DNA of 64,000 bases from Jiangella ureilytica (GTDB lineage Bacteria; Actinomycetota; Actinomycetes; Jiangellales; Jiangellaceae): the NCBI RefSeq assembly GCF_004348545.1, contig NZ_SMKL01000026.1, forward strand, positions 1-64,000. The letters run 5' to 3'. How positions within the stretch are numbered: the first letter of the stretch is position 1; every line of letters starts with the position of its first letter. The notes below the pieces were generated by a model. The model worked only from the letters and a program-made list of their open reading frames with translations. It was not told the origin of the DNA and made no database searches. Positions 24,018-31,931 of this stretch are shown here, piece after piece. The position numbers were made by a program, and so were the translations under genes.

Positions 24018-24653
24018 TCACACCGGGCGAACGCCGTCGGCGCCGAACGCCGCCAGGAAGGTCGCGACGGCGGCGTCGGCGTGTGCCGCCAGGTCTCGTG
24101 CGGCCGGCTCCGCCGCGGGCGTGAAGAGGGACTCGTTGAACGGCGCGCCGAGCAGCAGCCAGAGGAACTGCTCGGCCGCGACGTCCATGTCGCCGGCCAG
24201 CAGGCCGCGCTCGGCCAGCGCGCCGAAGAGCCGCCGCAACGTCCGCAGCCCGCGCAGGCGGCCGTGCTCGTCCCAGGTGCGGGCGAGGTCGGGGAAGCGC
24301 TCCGCCTCGCTGGCGACCAGCCGGCGCATCCGCAGCAGGTCGGGGCCGGTGACCGTGGTGACGAACTCACGCGCGAACGCCCGCAGGTCGCCGGGCAGGT
24401 CCGTCGTCGCCGCGAGCGCGTCGAGGTGGTCGTCGGAGCGACGCTCGGCCGCTTCGATGTCGCGCCGGATGACGGCGGCGAACAGCAGCTCCTTGCTGGG
24501 GAAGTACTTGTAGAGCGTGACCTTCGAGATGGCGGCGATGGCGGCGATCTCGTCGACGGCCGCCGGGCCGAATCCGCGGCGCAGGAACACGTCGCGGGCG
24601 GCGTCGAGGATGAGTGGCTCCTTCGGTGCCCCGCGACCCCTTGTCGGTTCCAT
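24018..24653 (-). CDS. TetR-family transcriptional regulator
   Basis: A 211-residue TetR/AcrR repressor. The HTH is seen in AAVDEIAAIAAISKVTLYKYF, with the recognition helix ending in KVTLYKYFPSKE, followed by a helical ligand domain with the C-terminal TetR_C layout. It starts at ATG 24653 next to two near-identical 15-bp palindromes that lie between it and the divergent alpha/beta hydrolase. Self-repression and control of the hydrolase are therefore very likely. The upstream extension of the open frame crosses these operators and is not coding. Confidence 0.88.
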   Translation of the reverse strand: MEPTRGRGAPKEPLILDAARDVFLRRGFGPAAVDEIAAIAAISKVTLYKYFPSKELLFAAVIRRDIEAAERRSDDHLDALAATTDLPGDLRAFAREFVTTVTGPDLLRMRRLVASEAERFPDLARTWDEHGRLRGLRTLRRLFGALAERGLLAGDMDVAAEQFLWLLLGAPFNESLFTPAAEPAARDLAAHADAAVATFLAAFGADGVRPV

Positions 24654-24655
24654 GA

Positions 24656-24698
24656 ACTGAACTGTACAGTACTTCAACAGTGTACTGAACAGTTCAGT
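24656..24698. promoter_or_regulatory. tandem TetR operators
   Basis: Two 15-bp sites occur 28 bp apart, centre to centre: ACTGAACTGTACAGT (24656-24670, one mismatch in symmetry) and ACTGAACAGTTCAGT (24684-24698, perfect 7+1+7 palindrome). Together they make a 15-bp-arm inverted repeat with 14 of 15 bases paired. They fill the whole gap between the divergent TetR and hydrolase genes. Confidence 0.7.
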
Positions 24699-24717
24699 AT
24701 CCAGAGGAGTGGTCGAC

Positions 24718-25503
24718 ATGCAGGCACGATCCGCCGACGGCACGCCGATCGCCGTCAGCCGCACCGGCGACGGCCCGGCCCTGGTCATGGTCGACCCCGC
24801 GGGCGCGTTCCACGGGCTGCGGCCCATGGCCGGCGCGGTGTCGGCGCTGGCGCAGCGGTTCACCGTCCACACCTACGACCGGCGCGGCCGCGGCGACAGC
24901 GGCGACGCGCCGGACCCCGCGCCGGGCGACGCGCCGGAGCGCGAGGTCGAGGATTTGGCGGCGGTCGTCGAGCTGGCCGGGGGCGAGGCGTACGTCTACG
25001 GGTTCAGCTCCGGCTGTGCGGTGGCGCTGCGCGCGGCGGCGGCGGGGCTGCCGATCCCGCGGCTCGCACTGCTCGAGCCGCCGTTCGTCGTGGACGAGCC
25101 CGCCGACACCGCCTTCGTCGACGAGCTGCGCGGCCTGATCGAGCGCGGCGAGCGGGGCGCCGCCGTCGAGTTCTTCAACCGCGGCATCGGCGTCCCCGAC
25201 GAGTTCGTCGCCCAGTTGCGCGAGCACCCGGCCTGGCCCGGCCTCGAGGCCATGGCACACACGTTCCTCTACGACGTCGCGGTGACGGCGTCGATGACAT
25301 CGGACCTGCTCGCGGCGGTGCGGCAGCCCGCGCTCGTGCTGAACAGCGACGGCAGTGACGACTACCTGCGCGGCGCCGCCCGCGACGTCGCCGCGCGGAT
25401 CCCGGCGGGGGAGCACCGCGAACTCCCCGGCGACTGGCACGGTGTGGACGACGCCGCACTGGCCGAGCTCCTCGCCGGCTGGTTCTCCGCCGGCCGCGGC
25501 TGA
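24718..25503 (+). CDS. alpha/beta hydrolase
   Basis: A 261-residue alpha/beta-hydrolase-fold protein. The nucleophile elbow is GFSSGCA (Ser near residue 103) and a late His in GDWHGVDD completes the triad; an oxyanion segment VDPAGAFHG stands where HG usually occurs. Substrate is unknown: the family covers esterases, haloperoxidase-like and C-C hydrolases. ATG 24718 is preceded by AGAGGAG with nine-base spacing. The divergent TetR gene and its operators suggest that the hydrolase is induced by its substrate or by a xenobiotic. Confidence 0.83.
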   Translation: MQARSADGTPIAVSRTGDGPALVMVDPAGAFHGLRPMAGAVSALAQRFTVHTYDRRGRGDSGDAPDPAPGDAPEREVEDLAAVVELAGGEAYVYGFSSGCAVALRAAAAGLPIPRLALLEPPFVVDEPADTAFVDELRGLIERGERGAAVEFFNRGIGVPDEFVAQLREHPAWPGLEAMAHTFLYDVAVTASMTSDLLAAVRQPALVLNSDGSDDYLRGAARDVAARIPAGEHRELPGDWHGVDDAALAELLAGWFSAGRG

Positions 25504-25630
25504 GAGACGTGTCGCCCGGTGCGGACCGGGTAGAATGGACCCATCGGCGCACGGTACGGAGCTCAGTCGAGGCTCCGGCGGCGCCGGCACGACAGATCTC
25601 GGTCGCAAAGGCCGAAGACGGGCCGCGATC

Positions 25631-26095
25631 ATGGCATCGCCCGCATCATCTCAGACATCCACGCCGCAGACTGCGCGTACCGCATTCAAGCCCTTGCCGG
25701 TCGACCGCGACAGCGTCCTCGACGGTGCCTGGTGGCCACGGTCGCGTGAGCTCGCCGCCGAACTGCCCGCCCTGCTGACGGCGTTGCAGGAGCGAGACGT
25801 CGTCGTGGCGCGGGTCGCCTACGGCCCGGACTCCTGGGAGCCCGCCGGCCGGAAGACCCGGGTCGCCGGGCGGGTCATCGCCCTGGGCTGGTTCCGGACC
25901 ATCGATCCGCACTCGGTGAGCGTCACGAGCCTGGACGGCCGCGACCGGCTCGACCTGCTGGTCGTGCCGCCCGACGACGACAAGGCACTCGCCGGCCGCG
26001 CGTTCGCGCTCGTGCTCGACGGCCACGATCGCGACGGCGCCAGCGCGACCCTGGCCGCCGCGGCGGACGACTCGAGGCTCCGGGAGCCGACATGA
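25631..26095 (+). CDS. DUF5994 family protein
   Basis: A 154-residue soluble protein with the landmarks of DUF5994: DGAWWPRSRELAAELPALL, the RVAYGPDSWEPAGRKTRVAGR stretch and GWFRTIDPHSV followed by LDLLVVPPDDD. The family is confined to actinobacteria and has no known function. The stop overlaps the desaturase start (ATGA), so both proteins are made in coupled fashion; a role linked to membrane lipid adaptation is a reasonable guess. A TAGAAT box at 25531 in the upstream gap could be a -10 element. Confidence 0.8.
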   Translation: MASPASSQTSTPQTARTAFKPLPVDRDSVLDGAWWPRSRELAAELPALLTALQERDVVVARVAYGPDSWEPAGRKTRVAGRVIALGWFRTIDPHSVSVTSLDGRDRLDLLVVPPDDDKALAGRAFALVLDGHDRDGASATLAAAADDSRLREPT

Positions 26096-27177
26096 CCACT
26101 GAACGACTCTCCGGCACGGCAGAGGCAAGCGCCCCCGTACGCGTCCGGCACGTCAGCGCGTACACCGAACTGGCCCGGCAGGTCCGTGAGGCCGGGCTGC
26201 TGCGACGTCGCTACGCCTACTACTGGTCCAGGATCATCGCGGCCCTCACGGCGTTCGCGGGGATCTGGGTGGGGTTCGCGTTCCTCGGCGACTCCTGGTT
26301 CCAGCTGTTCCTCGCCGCCGCGCTCGCCGTCGTGCTGGTCCAGTTCGGCTTCCTCGGGCACGACAGCGCCCACCGGCAGATCTTCGCCTCGCACCGGTGG
26401 AACGACTGGACCTCGCGGGTCTTCTCCGGGCTGTTCACGGGACTCAGCTATGGCTGGTGGCAGTCCAAGCACAGCCGCCACCACGCCAACCCGAACAAGG
26501 AGGGCGCCGACCCCGACGTGGGGCCAGGCGTCCTGGCGTTCACCCCCGCGGTCGCGCAGGCCCGGCACGGCCTGGCCGCCCGCCTGACGCCCCGTCAGGG
26601 CTACTTCTTCTTCCCGCTGCTGCTGCTGGAAGGGCTCTCGCTGCACGTCGCGAGCATCCAGACGATCATGCGGCGGCAGCCGCTGAAGCACCGCTGGTGG
26701 GAGGCGGCGTTCGTCGCCGTTCGGCTCGGCGGGTACATCACCGTGCTGCTGCTGGTCCTGCCGCCGGGGAAGGCCGCGGCGTTCTTCGGCGTGCAGATGG
26801 CGCTGTTCGGCCTGCTTCTCGGCGCGTCCTTCGCTCCGAACCACATCGGCATGCCCATCGTCGCGCCCGACGAGAAGGTCGACTTCCTACGGCGTCAGGT
26901 GCTGATGTCGCGCAACATCCGCGGTGGCATCCTGACCGACTTCGCCATGGGCGGGCTGAACTACCAGGTCGAGCACCACCTGTTCCCGAGCATGCCGCGG
27001 CCGAGCCTTCGACGGGCGCAGCCCATCGTGCGGGAGTACTGCGCCCGGCACCTGGTCGGCTACACCGAGACCAGCCTCTTCGGCGCCTACCGCGTGATCG
27101 TCCGCTACCTCAACCAGGTGGGGTTGCGCGGCCGCGATCCGTACCGGTGCCCGCTGACCACGCAGTTCCGGGTCTGA
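26092..27177 (+). CDS. acyl fatty-acid desaturase (membrane di-iron)
   Basis: A 361-residue integral membrane desaturase with the three histidine boxes: GHDSAH near residue 89, KHSRHHANPN near 127 and NYQVEHHLFP near 289, which bind the di-iron centre. Four hydrophobic helices flank them. The layout matches actinobacterial acyl-CoA/acyl-lipid desaturases (DesA3-like), which introduce a double bond into stearoyl-type chains with ferredoxin or an oxidoreductase as electron source. No such partner is nearby. Translation is coupled to the DUF5994 gene. Confidence 0.9.
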   Translation: MTTERLSGTAEASAPVRVRHVSAYTELARQVREAGLLRRRYAYYWSRIIAALTAFAGIWVGFAFLGDSWFQLFLAAALAVVLVQFGFLGHDSAHRQIFASHRWNDWTSRVFSGLFTGLSYGWWQSKHSRHHANPNKEGADPDVGPGVLAFTPAVAQARHGLAARLTPRQGYFFFPLLLLEGLSLHVASIQTIMRRQPLKHRWWEAAFVAVRLGGYITVLLLVLPPGKAAAFFGVQMALFGLLLGASFAPNHIGMPIVAPDEKVDFLRRQVLMSRNIRGGILTDFAMGGLNYQVEHHLFPSMPRPSLRRAQPIVREYCARHLVGYTETSLFGAYRVIVRYLNQVGLRGRDPYRCPLTTQFRV

Positions 27178-27189
27178 GGGCCGGCCCGG

Positions 27190-27519
27190 TCAGCCGGGGC
27201 CGCTCGACGGGCGCCGCCGCAGCTGCGTGATCCGGGCGGCGCCGACGACCGCGACCACGAGGCCCGCGCCGACTCCGGCGATGAGCAGCGCCAGTGCCAG
27301 GGGAACGCTGCCCTCGAGCCAGAGGAAGGCGACGTCGACCCGGCTCGTGTTCTGCAGCATGAACGCGATCAGGATCACGAGGATGAGGGCGGCGACGCAG
27401 CTGCCCGCCCAGGCGGCACTGACGCGAGCGGGTGCGGCCGGCGGCGGGGGCGCCGGGTCTGCAACCTCGAAGTCGACCGACGGCTCCGGGCCGTTGCCGT
27501 TGCGGCGGAACACGGACAT
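27190..27519 (-). CDS. LapA (DUF1049) domain membrane protein
   Basis: A 109-residue protein with two membrane helices separated by a short segment (LQNTSRVDVAFLWLEGSVPLA), the hallmark of LapA_dom/DUF1049. A Pro/Ala-rich cytoplasmic stretch precedes helix 1, and a basic tail follows helix 2. In Gram-negatives LapA assists LPS biogenesis regulation; the actinobacterial role is unknown. ATG 27519 has an AAGGA site. It converges on the desaturase with 12 bases between stops. Upstream, 27520-27854 shows no gene that I can support. Confidence 0.75.
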   Translation of the reverse strand: MSVFRRNGNGPEPSVDFEVADPAPPPPAAPARVSAAWAGSCVAALILVILIAFMLQNTSRVDVAFLWLEGSVPLALALLIAGVGAGLVVAVVGAARITQLRRRPSSGPG

Positions 27520-27854
27520 GACAGTCCTTCGTCGAGATGATCGAGCCGGCGTGGCTGGCACCTCGGGGATGGGATGTCGCAGTTCCCGGATACCTCCACC
27601 CCATGCCCCACGTCAGAGCCGGGGCCGGCCCCCGGACGCTCAGCACGCCGCCGCGGGCGTGACCGTACGGAGGCAGGCGTCGACCTCGTCATCGGCGCCT
27701 TCCGCCGGGCGCCGCTGTCCGGCGCCCCGCCCGCTCGGTACGCGCCGCGCGTGCTCGCCGCCGCTCGGGCTGCTCGCCTTCCTGCCTTGAGCGGTTGCGG
27801 TCCCCGCCCATGGTGGCCGGGTTCGCCGGCCAGATGCCTGTGCGTGCCGCTAGA

Positions 27855-28079
27855 GGTGTGCGGTCGGTTCCGACCGCAGAGGTCTCGCGCGCGCGTTGGC
27901 GGTGTGCGGTCGGTTCCGACCGCAGAGGTCTCGCGCGCGCGTTGGCGGTGTGCGGTCGGTTCCGACCGCAGAGGTCTCGCGCGCGCGTTGGCGGTGTGCG
28001 GTCGGTTCCGACCGCAGAGCTCTCGCGCGCGCGTTGGCGGTGTGCGGTCGGTTCCGACGGCAGAGCTCTCGCGGGGCTG
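27855..28079. repeat. 46-bp tandem repeat array with 20-bp perfect palindromes
   Basis: Four complete 46-bp units start at 27855, 27901, 27947 and 27993, followed by a shortened, diverging fifth copy from 28039. Each unit contains the palindrome TGCGGTCGGTTCCGACCGCA (9-bp arms, TT centre); in copy 5 one arm has a mismatch. A GC-alternating segment (TCGCGCGCGCG) links the palindromes. Copies 1-3 are identical; copies 4 and 5 share a g-to-c change. All frames are open through the array, but the period of 46 rotates the frame, so it is not coding. The array lies between the shikimate-dehydrogenase-like gene and lapA. Confidence 0.9.
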
Positions 28080-28163
28080 ACCGGCCGCGACGTCACTTGT
28101 GCCAGGGAGCGTCTCACCCGCCGCGGGACCGCATGGCGGCGGCCACCGCTCGTCATCCGGCCC

Positions 28164-29162
28164 TCAGGCGCGTGGAGTGCCGCTCAGGCGGGTGAGGTCG
28201 GCGACCACGGCGTCGGTGAACGGGACGCCGGCGATCGCCGTGAGCGCCGCACCCCACCCCGCGACGAAGTAGTCCCAGCCGTCGACGGCGGTGGCGCCCT
28301 GCGCGCGGGCGTCGGCGAGGAACGCGAGATCGCCGCGGTAGTTGAAGTCCCACGCCGTCGCGGTGGGCGGGAGGACGGTGCCGGGCGGCAGCGGCGAGCC
28401 GGGCCGGTCCTTGCCCAGCCCCGTGGCGTTGACGACGAGCGCGCCGTCGGGGACGCGAGCGGGTGCCGTCGCGGGGGAGCGCAGGTCGACCTGGTCCGCG
28501 AGGCCGCACCGGTCCGCCGTCGCCCGCAGCGCGGCCAGGGCGGCCTCGTCGGTGTCGACGACGATGATCGAGCCCGGCCGACGCGGCGGGCCGGCCCCGA
28601 CGTCCAGCGTCAGGGCGAGCAGGAGCGCCGTCCCCGCCCCGCCCGCGCCGTAGACGACGACGTCCCGCCCGGCGACGTCGAACCCGGGCAGGACGGCGGC
28701 CAGCGCGAGCGGGTCGCGCGCGAACCCGTCGACCCCGCCGCCAGAGGTCCGGGCGAGCGCGTTGACCTCGAGCGTGCGGTCCACGAGGGCGTCGGTGCGC
28801 CGCAACCGGCCGGCCGCCGCCCGGTACAGCCGCAGCTTGTGACCGGTGACGACGGCGCCCGCGACGTCCGGGTTCGCGGCGACGGCGTCGACGAGGTCGC
28901 GGTAGGCCTCGGGCGGCGCCGACGGCGGGAGGTCGACGCCGCGCACCATCCACTCCGGCCGGCCGAGGCGGACGGCCCACGCCGGGAACTCCCGGTGGAT
29001 GCGCGACCCGCCGGTGTCGACGCCGACGAACGCGACCAGCCGCCGTCCGCCGGACCCGCCGCCGGACCCGCCGCCGGACCCGCCGCCGGACCCGCCGCCG
29101 GACCCGCCGCCGGACCACTGCCGGAGCGAACCCGGCTCGATCACCCGCCCGTCGTGCGTCAC
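28164..29162 (-). CDS. shikimate 5-dehydrogenase-like protein with N-terminal Gly-Ser linker
   Basis: A 332-residue protein. Residues 1-16 are followed by a (SGGG)n linker (residues 17-39), then a shikimate-dehydrogenase-like fold: a substrate domain with VTGHKLRLY in the place of the usual TxPxK motif, a Rossmann motif VVVYGAGGAGTA near residue 170 and the ATAWDFNYRGD segment that corresponds to DxxYxP. The changed motifs suggest a quinate/shikimate-like paralogue with another substrate rather than AroE of the aromatic pathway. The start is GTG 29162. It is divergent from the EEP-fold gene. Confidence 0.65.
   Translation of the reverse strand: MTHDGRVIEPGSLRQWSGGGSGGGSGGGSGGGSGGGSGGRRLVAFVGVDTGGSRIHREFPAWAVRLGRPEWMVRGVDLPPSAPPEAYRDLVDAVAANPDVAGAVVTGHKLRLYRAAAGRLRRTDALVDRTLEVNALARTSGGGVDGFARDPLALAAVLPGFDVAGRDVVVYGAGGAGTALLLALTLDVGAGPPRRPGSIIVVDTDEAALAALRATADRCGLADQVDLRSPATAPARVPDGALVVNATGLGKDRPGSPLPPGTVLPPTATAWDFNYRGDLAFLADARAQGATAVDGWDYFVAGWGAALTAIAGVPFTDAVVADLTRLSGTPRA
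29046..29114 (-). repeat. 12-bp in-frame microsatellite encoding SGGG repeats
   Basis: A 12-bp unit (CGGACCCGCCGC on the plus strand) repeats nearly six times inside the shikimate-dehydrogenase-like gene and encodes a flexible (SGGG)5SGG linker. Copies are nearly identical, so the tract is likely to vary in length by slippage; any 12-bp change keeps the frame. Confidence 0.85.
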
Positions 29163-29200
29163 GCCGCCAATCTACGGCGGGTCGGCTAGCGTGACGGGCC

Positions 29201-29920
29201 ATGCCGGCGACCCGGGTCCTGCACTGGAACATCCACTCCTGGCGCGACGAGGACGGCGATCGGCCCGGCGGACCGAACGCCGACGCCGTCGCCGCCGTCA
29301 TCGCCGAGACCGACCCGCGGATCGTCTCGCTCACCGAGGTCGACGAGCCCTGGGGCGGCCCGTCGACGCTCGCCTCGGTGGCGGGGCGGCTGGGGTTCGC
29401 GTGGGTCTTCCCGCCCACCGTCCACTACGGCGACGACGACGGCCCGCGCGGCGGGTACGGCAACGCGCTGCTGGTCAAGGCCCCGATCCTGGCCGTGCAC
29501 CAGTGGCAGCTGCGCTGGCCGCTCGGCCTCTACGACGGCTCGGAGTCCTCGGAGCCGCGCACCGTGGTGCTGGTGAAGATCGACATCGGCCCGGACGGGC
29601 TCTGGGCCGGCAGCGCCCACCTGCCCCGCCGGTCGGCCGCCGCCCGGGCGGCCGGGGTGGGCCGCCTGCTCGACCTCGCCCGCGGGCTCGACGCACCCTG
29701 GCTGATCTGCGGCGACTTCAACACTCCGGCGGCGTCGTGGGTGCCGGCCGACGGCTCCGTGGTCGTCCGGCCCTCGGTGCCGGAGCCCTCCTACCCGGCG
29801 AGCGCACCCGCCGAGGCGATCGACTACGTGGTCGCCGCTCCGGCGCTGACGGTGTCCGCCGCGGTCCTCGACCGGCTCGGCTCCGACCACCTCCCGCTCC
29901 TGGCGACGGTCGATGTGTGA
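29201..29920 (+). CDS. endonuclease/exonuclease/phosphatase (EEP) family protein
   Basis: A 239-residue EEP-fold hydrolase. The metal and catalytic residues appear in order: Asn in VLHWNIHSW, Glu in SLTEVDEPW, His in GSAHLPRR, GDFN in ICGDFNTP and the terminal SDHLPLL. No signal peptide is present, so it acts in the cytoplasm on a phosphodiester or phosphomonoester. The closest functional classes are small-molecule phosphodiesterases rather than DNA repair enzymes, but sequence alone does not settle this. The start ATG 29201 is 38 bp from the divergent GTG start of the neighbouring gene. Confidence 0.82.
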   Translation: MPATRVLHWNIHSWRDEDGDRPGGPNADAVAAVIAETDPRIVSLTEVDEPWGGPSTLASVAGRLGFAWVFPPTVHYGDDDGPRGGYGNALLVKAPILAVHQWQLRWPLGLYDGSESSEPRTVVLVKIDIGPDGLWAGSAHLPRRSAAARAAGVGRLLDLARGLDAPWLICGDFNTPAASWVPADGSVVVRPSVPEPSYPASAPAEAIDYVVAAPALTVSAAVLDRLGSDHLPLLATVDV

Positions 29921-29989
29921 GCAGCGAGTCGGCCTCGCCAGGGCAGGGAGAACTCCCGTCTGACGGGGCCAAGCCCTATTCTCAGTGCG

Positions 29990-31318
29990 ATGGCCGTGAC
30001 CGAGACTCCCAGCCGCTCACGCGTCATGGCGACGCTGCGCTCGGCGGGCGTCGACGTGTTCGCGGTGCTGCTGCGGGCGGGGAAGCTGCTCGTGCGGCAC
30101 TGGCCGGTGCTGCTGGCCATCCTGTTCGCCGGCGAGGCCGGCCGGTACGCCGCACTCTGGGCGGCGGTCGAGCTGAGCACGTTCAGCGGCACGCTGGGCG
30201 TCCTCGTGCTGGTGCTGGGCCCGCTCGCCGCGGTGTGCGCACTGATAGCCGCGCTCTATGCGCTGCGCCACTCGCTGCCGTCGCTGCAGGCGTCGGCCGA
30301 CGAGGCGGCGGCGACGGGCGACGAGAACACCGCGGCGCCGAAGCAGCACCCGAGCATCGTCACCGTCCTCGGCAGCGTCATGGTGCCGTTCCTCGCCATC
30401 TACGCCTCGTACGGGTACCTCTCCGAGGACGTGTTCCGGTTCGTGAACACCGCCGTCACCGACGAGCTGTTCAACAACCCGGACCTGCTGCTGGGCACGG
30501 CGGACTTCGACGAGGACCGGACGGCGCTCGCCACCGGCTGGCTGGCCATGGCGCTCGTCGCCGTCGCGATCGTGCTGCGGTACGGGCTGGGCGTCCTCGC
30601 CCGGCAGAAGCCGATGCGCTGGATCCCGTGGGCGGCGGCCTACGTCGAGGTGCTGTGGCTGGTCACGCTGGCCCGCATGCTCGCCGTCCACCAGCAGGCC
30701 GCCATCACCTGGATCCAGGAGCGCTCGGTCGCGCAGGCCGTCGCCGACGGCTGGCAATCGGTGCTGGCGTTCTTCGGGCCGGTCGGCAACGCCGTCGACG
30801 CCGGCAGCAGGTGGCTGTTCGAGCTGCTCAGCGACGCCGACGCGCTGCTGGTCGTCCCGGTCGCCTGGCTGACGGTGGGCGCCGTCGTCTACGGGCAGCA
30901 GCTGCGCGAGCCCGAGCGACGCCGCGCCACGTCGCACCGGCGGCCGCGGAGCGGACTGGTCCGCCGTATGCACGCCCCGGCACGGCAGGTCGGCAACGAG
31001 CTCACCGGCGGCCTCGGCGACCGCTTCGGCGCGCTGGCCCGCGGGCTGCGCCGGCTCGCCGTCGCCGGCCTCGCGCCGATGCTGCTGTTCGCGCTCGCGT
31101 TCGTCGTCGCCCAGCGGCTGGAGTACGCCGTCGAGCTGCTGTGGCGCGAGGTGCTCGGGCCGATGCCCCTGGACGCCTACCTCGCGTTCGTGCCGCACAC
31201 CGGCATGGTGTCGCACGTCGTCGGCACCGTGGCCGTGGTGTGCCTGCTCGGCGCCGCCATCGACCGCGTGCTCGACCGCGGCGGCCACACCGACCGGCAG
31301 ACCGTCAGGATACGGTGA
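29990..31318 (+). CDS. polytopic membrane protein of unknown function
   Basis: A 442-residue protein with about seven to eight membrane helices (for example residues 38-55, 63-92, 127-145, 185-205, 212-232, 283-300, 355-375 and 410-428), an acidic loop near residue 160 and a basic cytoplasmic segment around residues 306-345. No family is recognised. TATTCT (29977-29982) ends seven bases before the ATG, which suggests a leaderless transcript. The 3' end overlaps by 14 bp the convergent gene of an unrelated three-gene set of membrane-anchored proteins, which hints at a functional or antisense link. Confidence 0.6.
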   Translation: MAVTETPSRSRVMATLRSAGVDVFAVLLRAGKLLVRHWPVLLAILFAGEAGRYAALWAAVELSTFSGTLGVLVLVLGPLAAVCALIAALYALRHSLPSLQASADEAAATGDENTAAPKQHPSIVTVLGSVMVPFLAIYASYGYLSEDVFRFVNTAVTDELFNNPDLLLGTADFDEDRTALATGWLAMALVAVAIVLRYGLGVLARQKPMRWIPWAAAYVEVLWLVTLARMLAVHQQAAITWIQERSVAQAVADGWQSVLAFFGPVGNAVDAGSRWLFELLSDADALLVVPVAWLTVGAVVYGQQLREPERRRATSHRRPRSGLVRRMHAPARQVGNELTGGLGDRFGALARGLRRLAVAGLAPMLLFALAFVVAQRLEYAVELLWREVLGPMPLDAYLAFVPHTGMVSHVVGTVAVVCLLGAAIDRVLDRGGHTDRQTVRIR

Positions 31319-31931
31319 TCAGCAGCCCGTCCGGCGGGCCCCAGCTGAGCACCACCTCGGCCACCTCGACGCCCTCGGGCAGCAGCACCACGGGGCTGAC
31401 CCGCCACTCGTCCGGACGCCGCGGCCCGGTGTCGGGATCGAGGCCCTCGATGAGGTCGAGCTCCGGCCCGCGCGCGTCGGGCGGCACGCACGGCGACGTC
31501 GCCTGGTTCTCGATCGACGGCGACGCGATCTGATAGTCGTACTCCACGCCGTCGGTGTCGCGGACGACGAGATCGCAGCTGGTCAGCGGCACGTCGGGCG
31601 GCGCCGCCAGCTCGAGGTCGACGGCAATCGCCTGCACACCCTCGGGCGGGTCGAGCTCGTAGTCGTCGCTGACGGGGCCGAACAGCTCCTCGGCCGGGCG
31701 GACGCCGTCGAGGCGCACCCGCACGCTGAACGGCACGTCGCCGGTGCGGTCGTACTGGCTCGACGAGAACGTCACCCACTCACCCTGTGTCGCGTGCTGC
31801 AGGTCGCGCGGCTTCTCCAGCCACCACTGCGCCTCGACCCGGTACGAGGCCGCCGCCAGTGCCGCGGCCGCCGCCACGGGCAGCGCGACCAGGCCCCAGC
31901 GGTTGCGCCGCCACCAGCCGGCCCTCGTCAC
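31305..31931 (-). CDS. membrane-anchored protein of unknown function (cassette gene 3)
   Basis: A 208-residue protein with one N-terminal membrane helix after a basic start (WWRRNRWG) and an extracytoplasmic domain rich in beta-strand pattern and acidic residues. Two cysteines, near residues 117 and 147, might form a disulfide. No family is recognised. GTG 31931 overlaps the stop of the preceding gene (GTGA), so this is the last gene of a coupled set of three with the same architecture. Confidence 0.55.
   Translation of the reverse strand: MTRAGWWRRNRWGLVALPVAAAAALAAASYRVEAQWWLEKPRDLQHATQGEWVTFSSSQYDRTGDVPFSVRVRLDGVRPAEELFGPVSDDYELDPPEGVQAIAVDLELAAPPDVPLTSCDLVVRDTDGVEYDYQIASPSIENQATSPCVPPDARGPELDLIEGLDPDTGPRRPDEWRVSPVVLLPEGVEVAEVVLSWGPPDGLLITVS

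Noticed and set aside
27855-28079. CRISPR array
   Set aside because: Units repeat head to tail over their whole 46 bp with no unique spacers, and no cas genes are near.
27574-28156. Repetitive Arg/Gly-rich protein-coding genes over the 46-bp repeats on both strands
   Set aside because: All frames are open only because the repeat lacks stop triplets; no ribosome sites or family similarity, and both strands would be coding at once.
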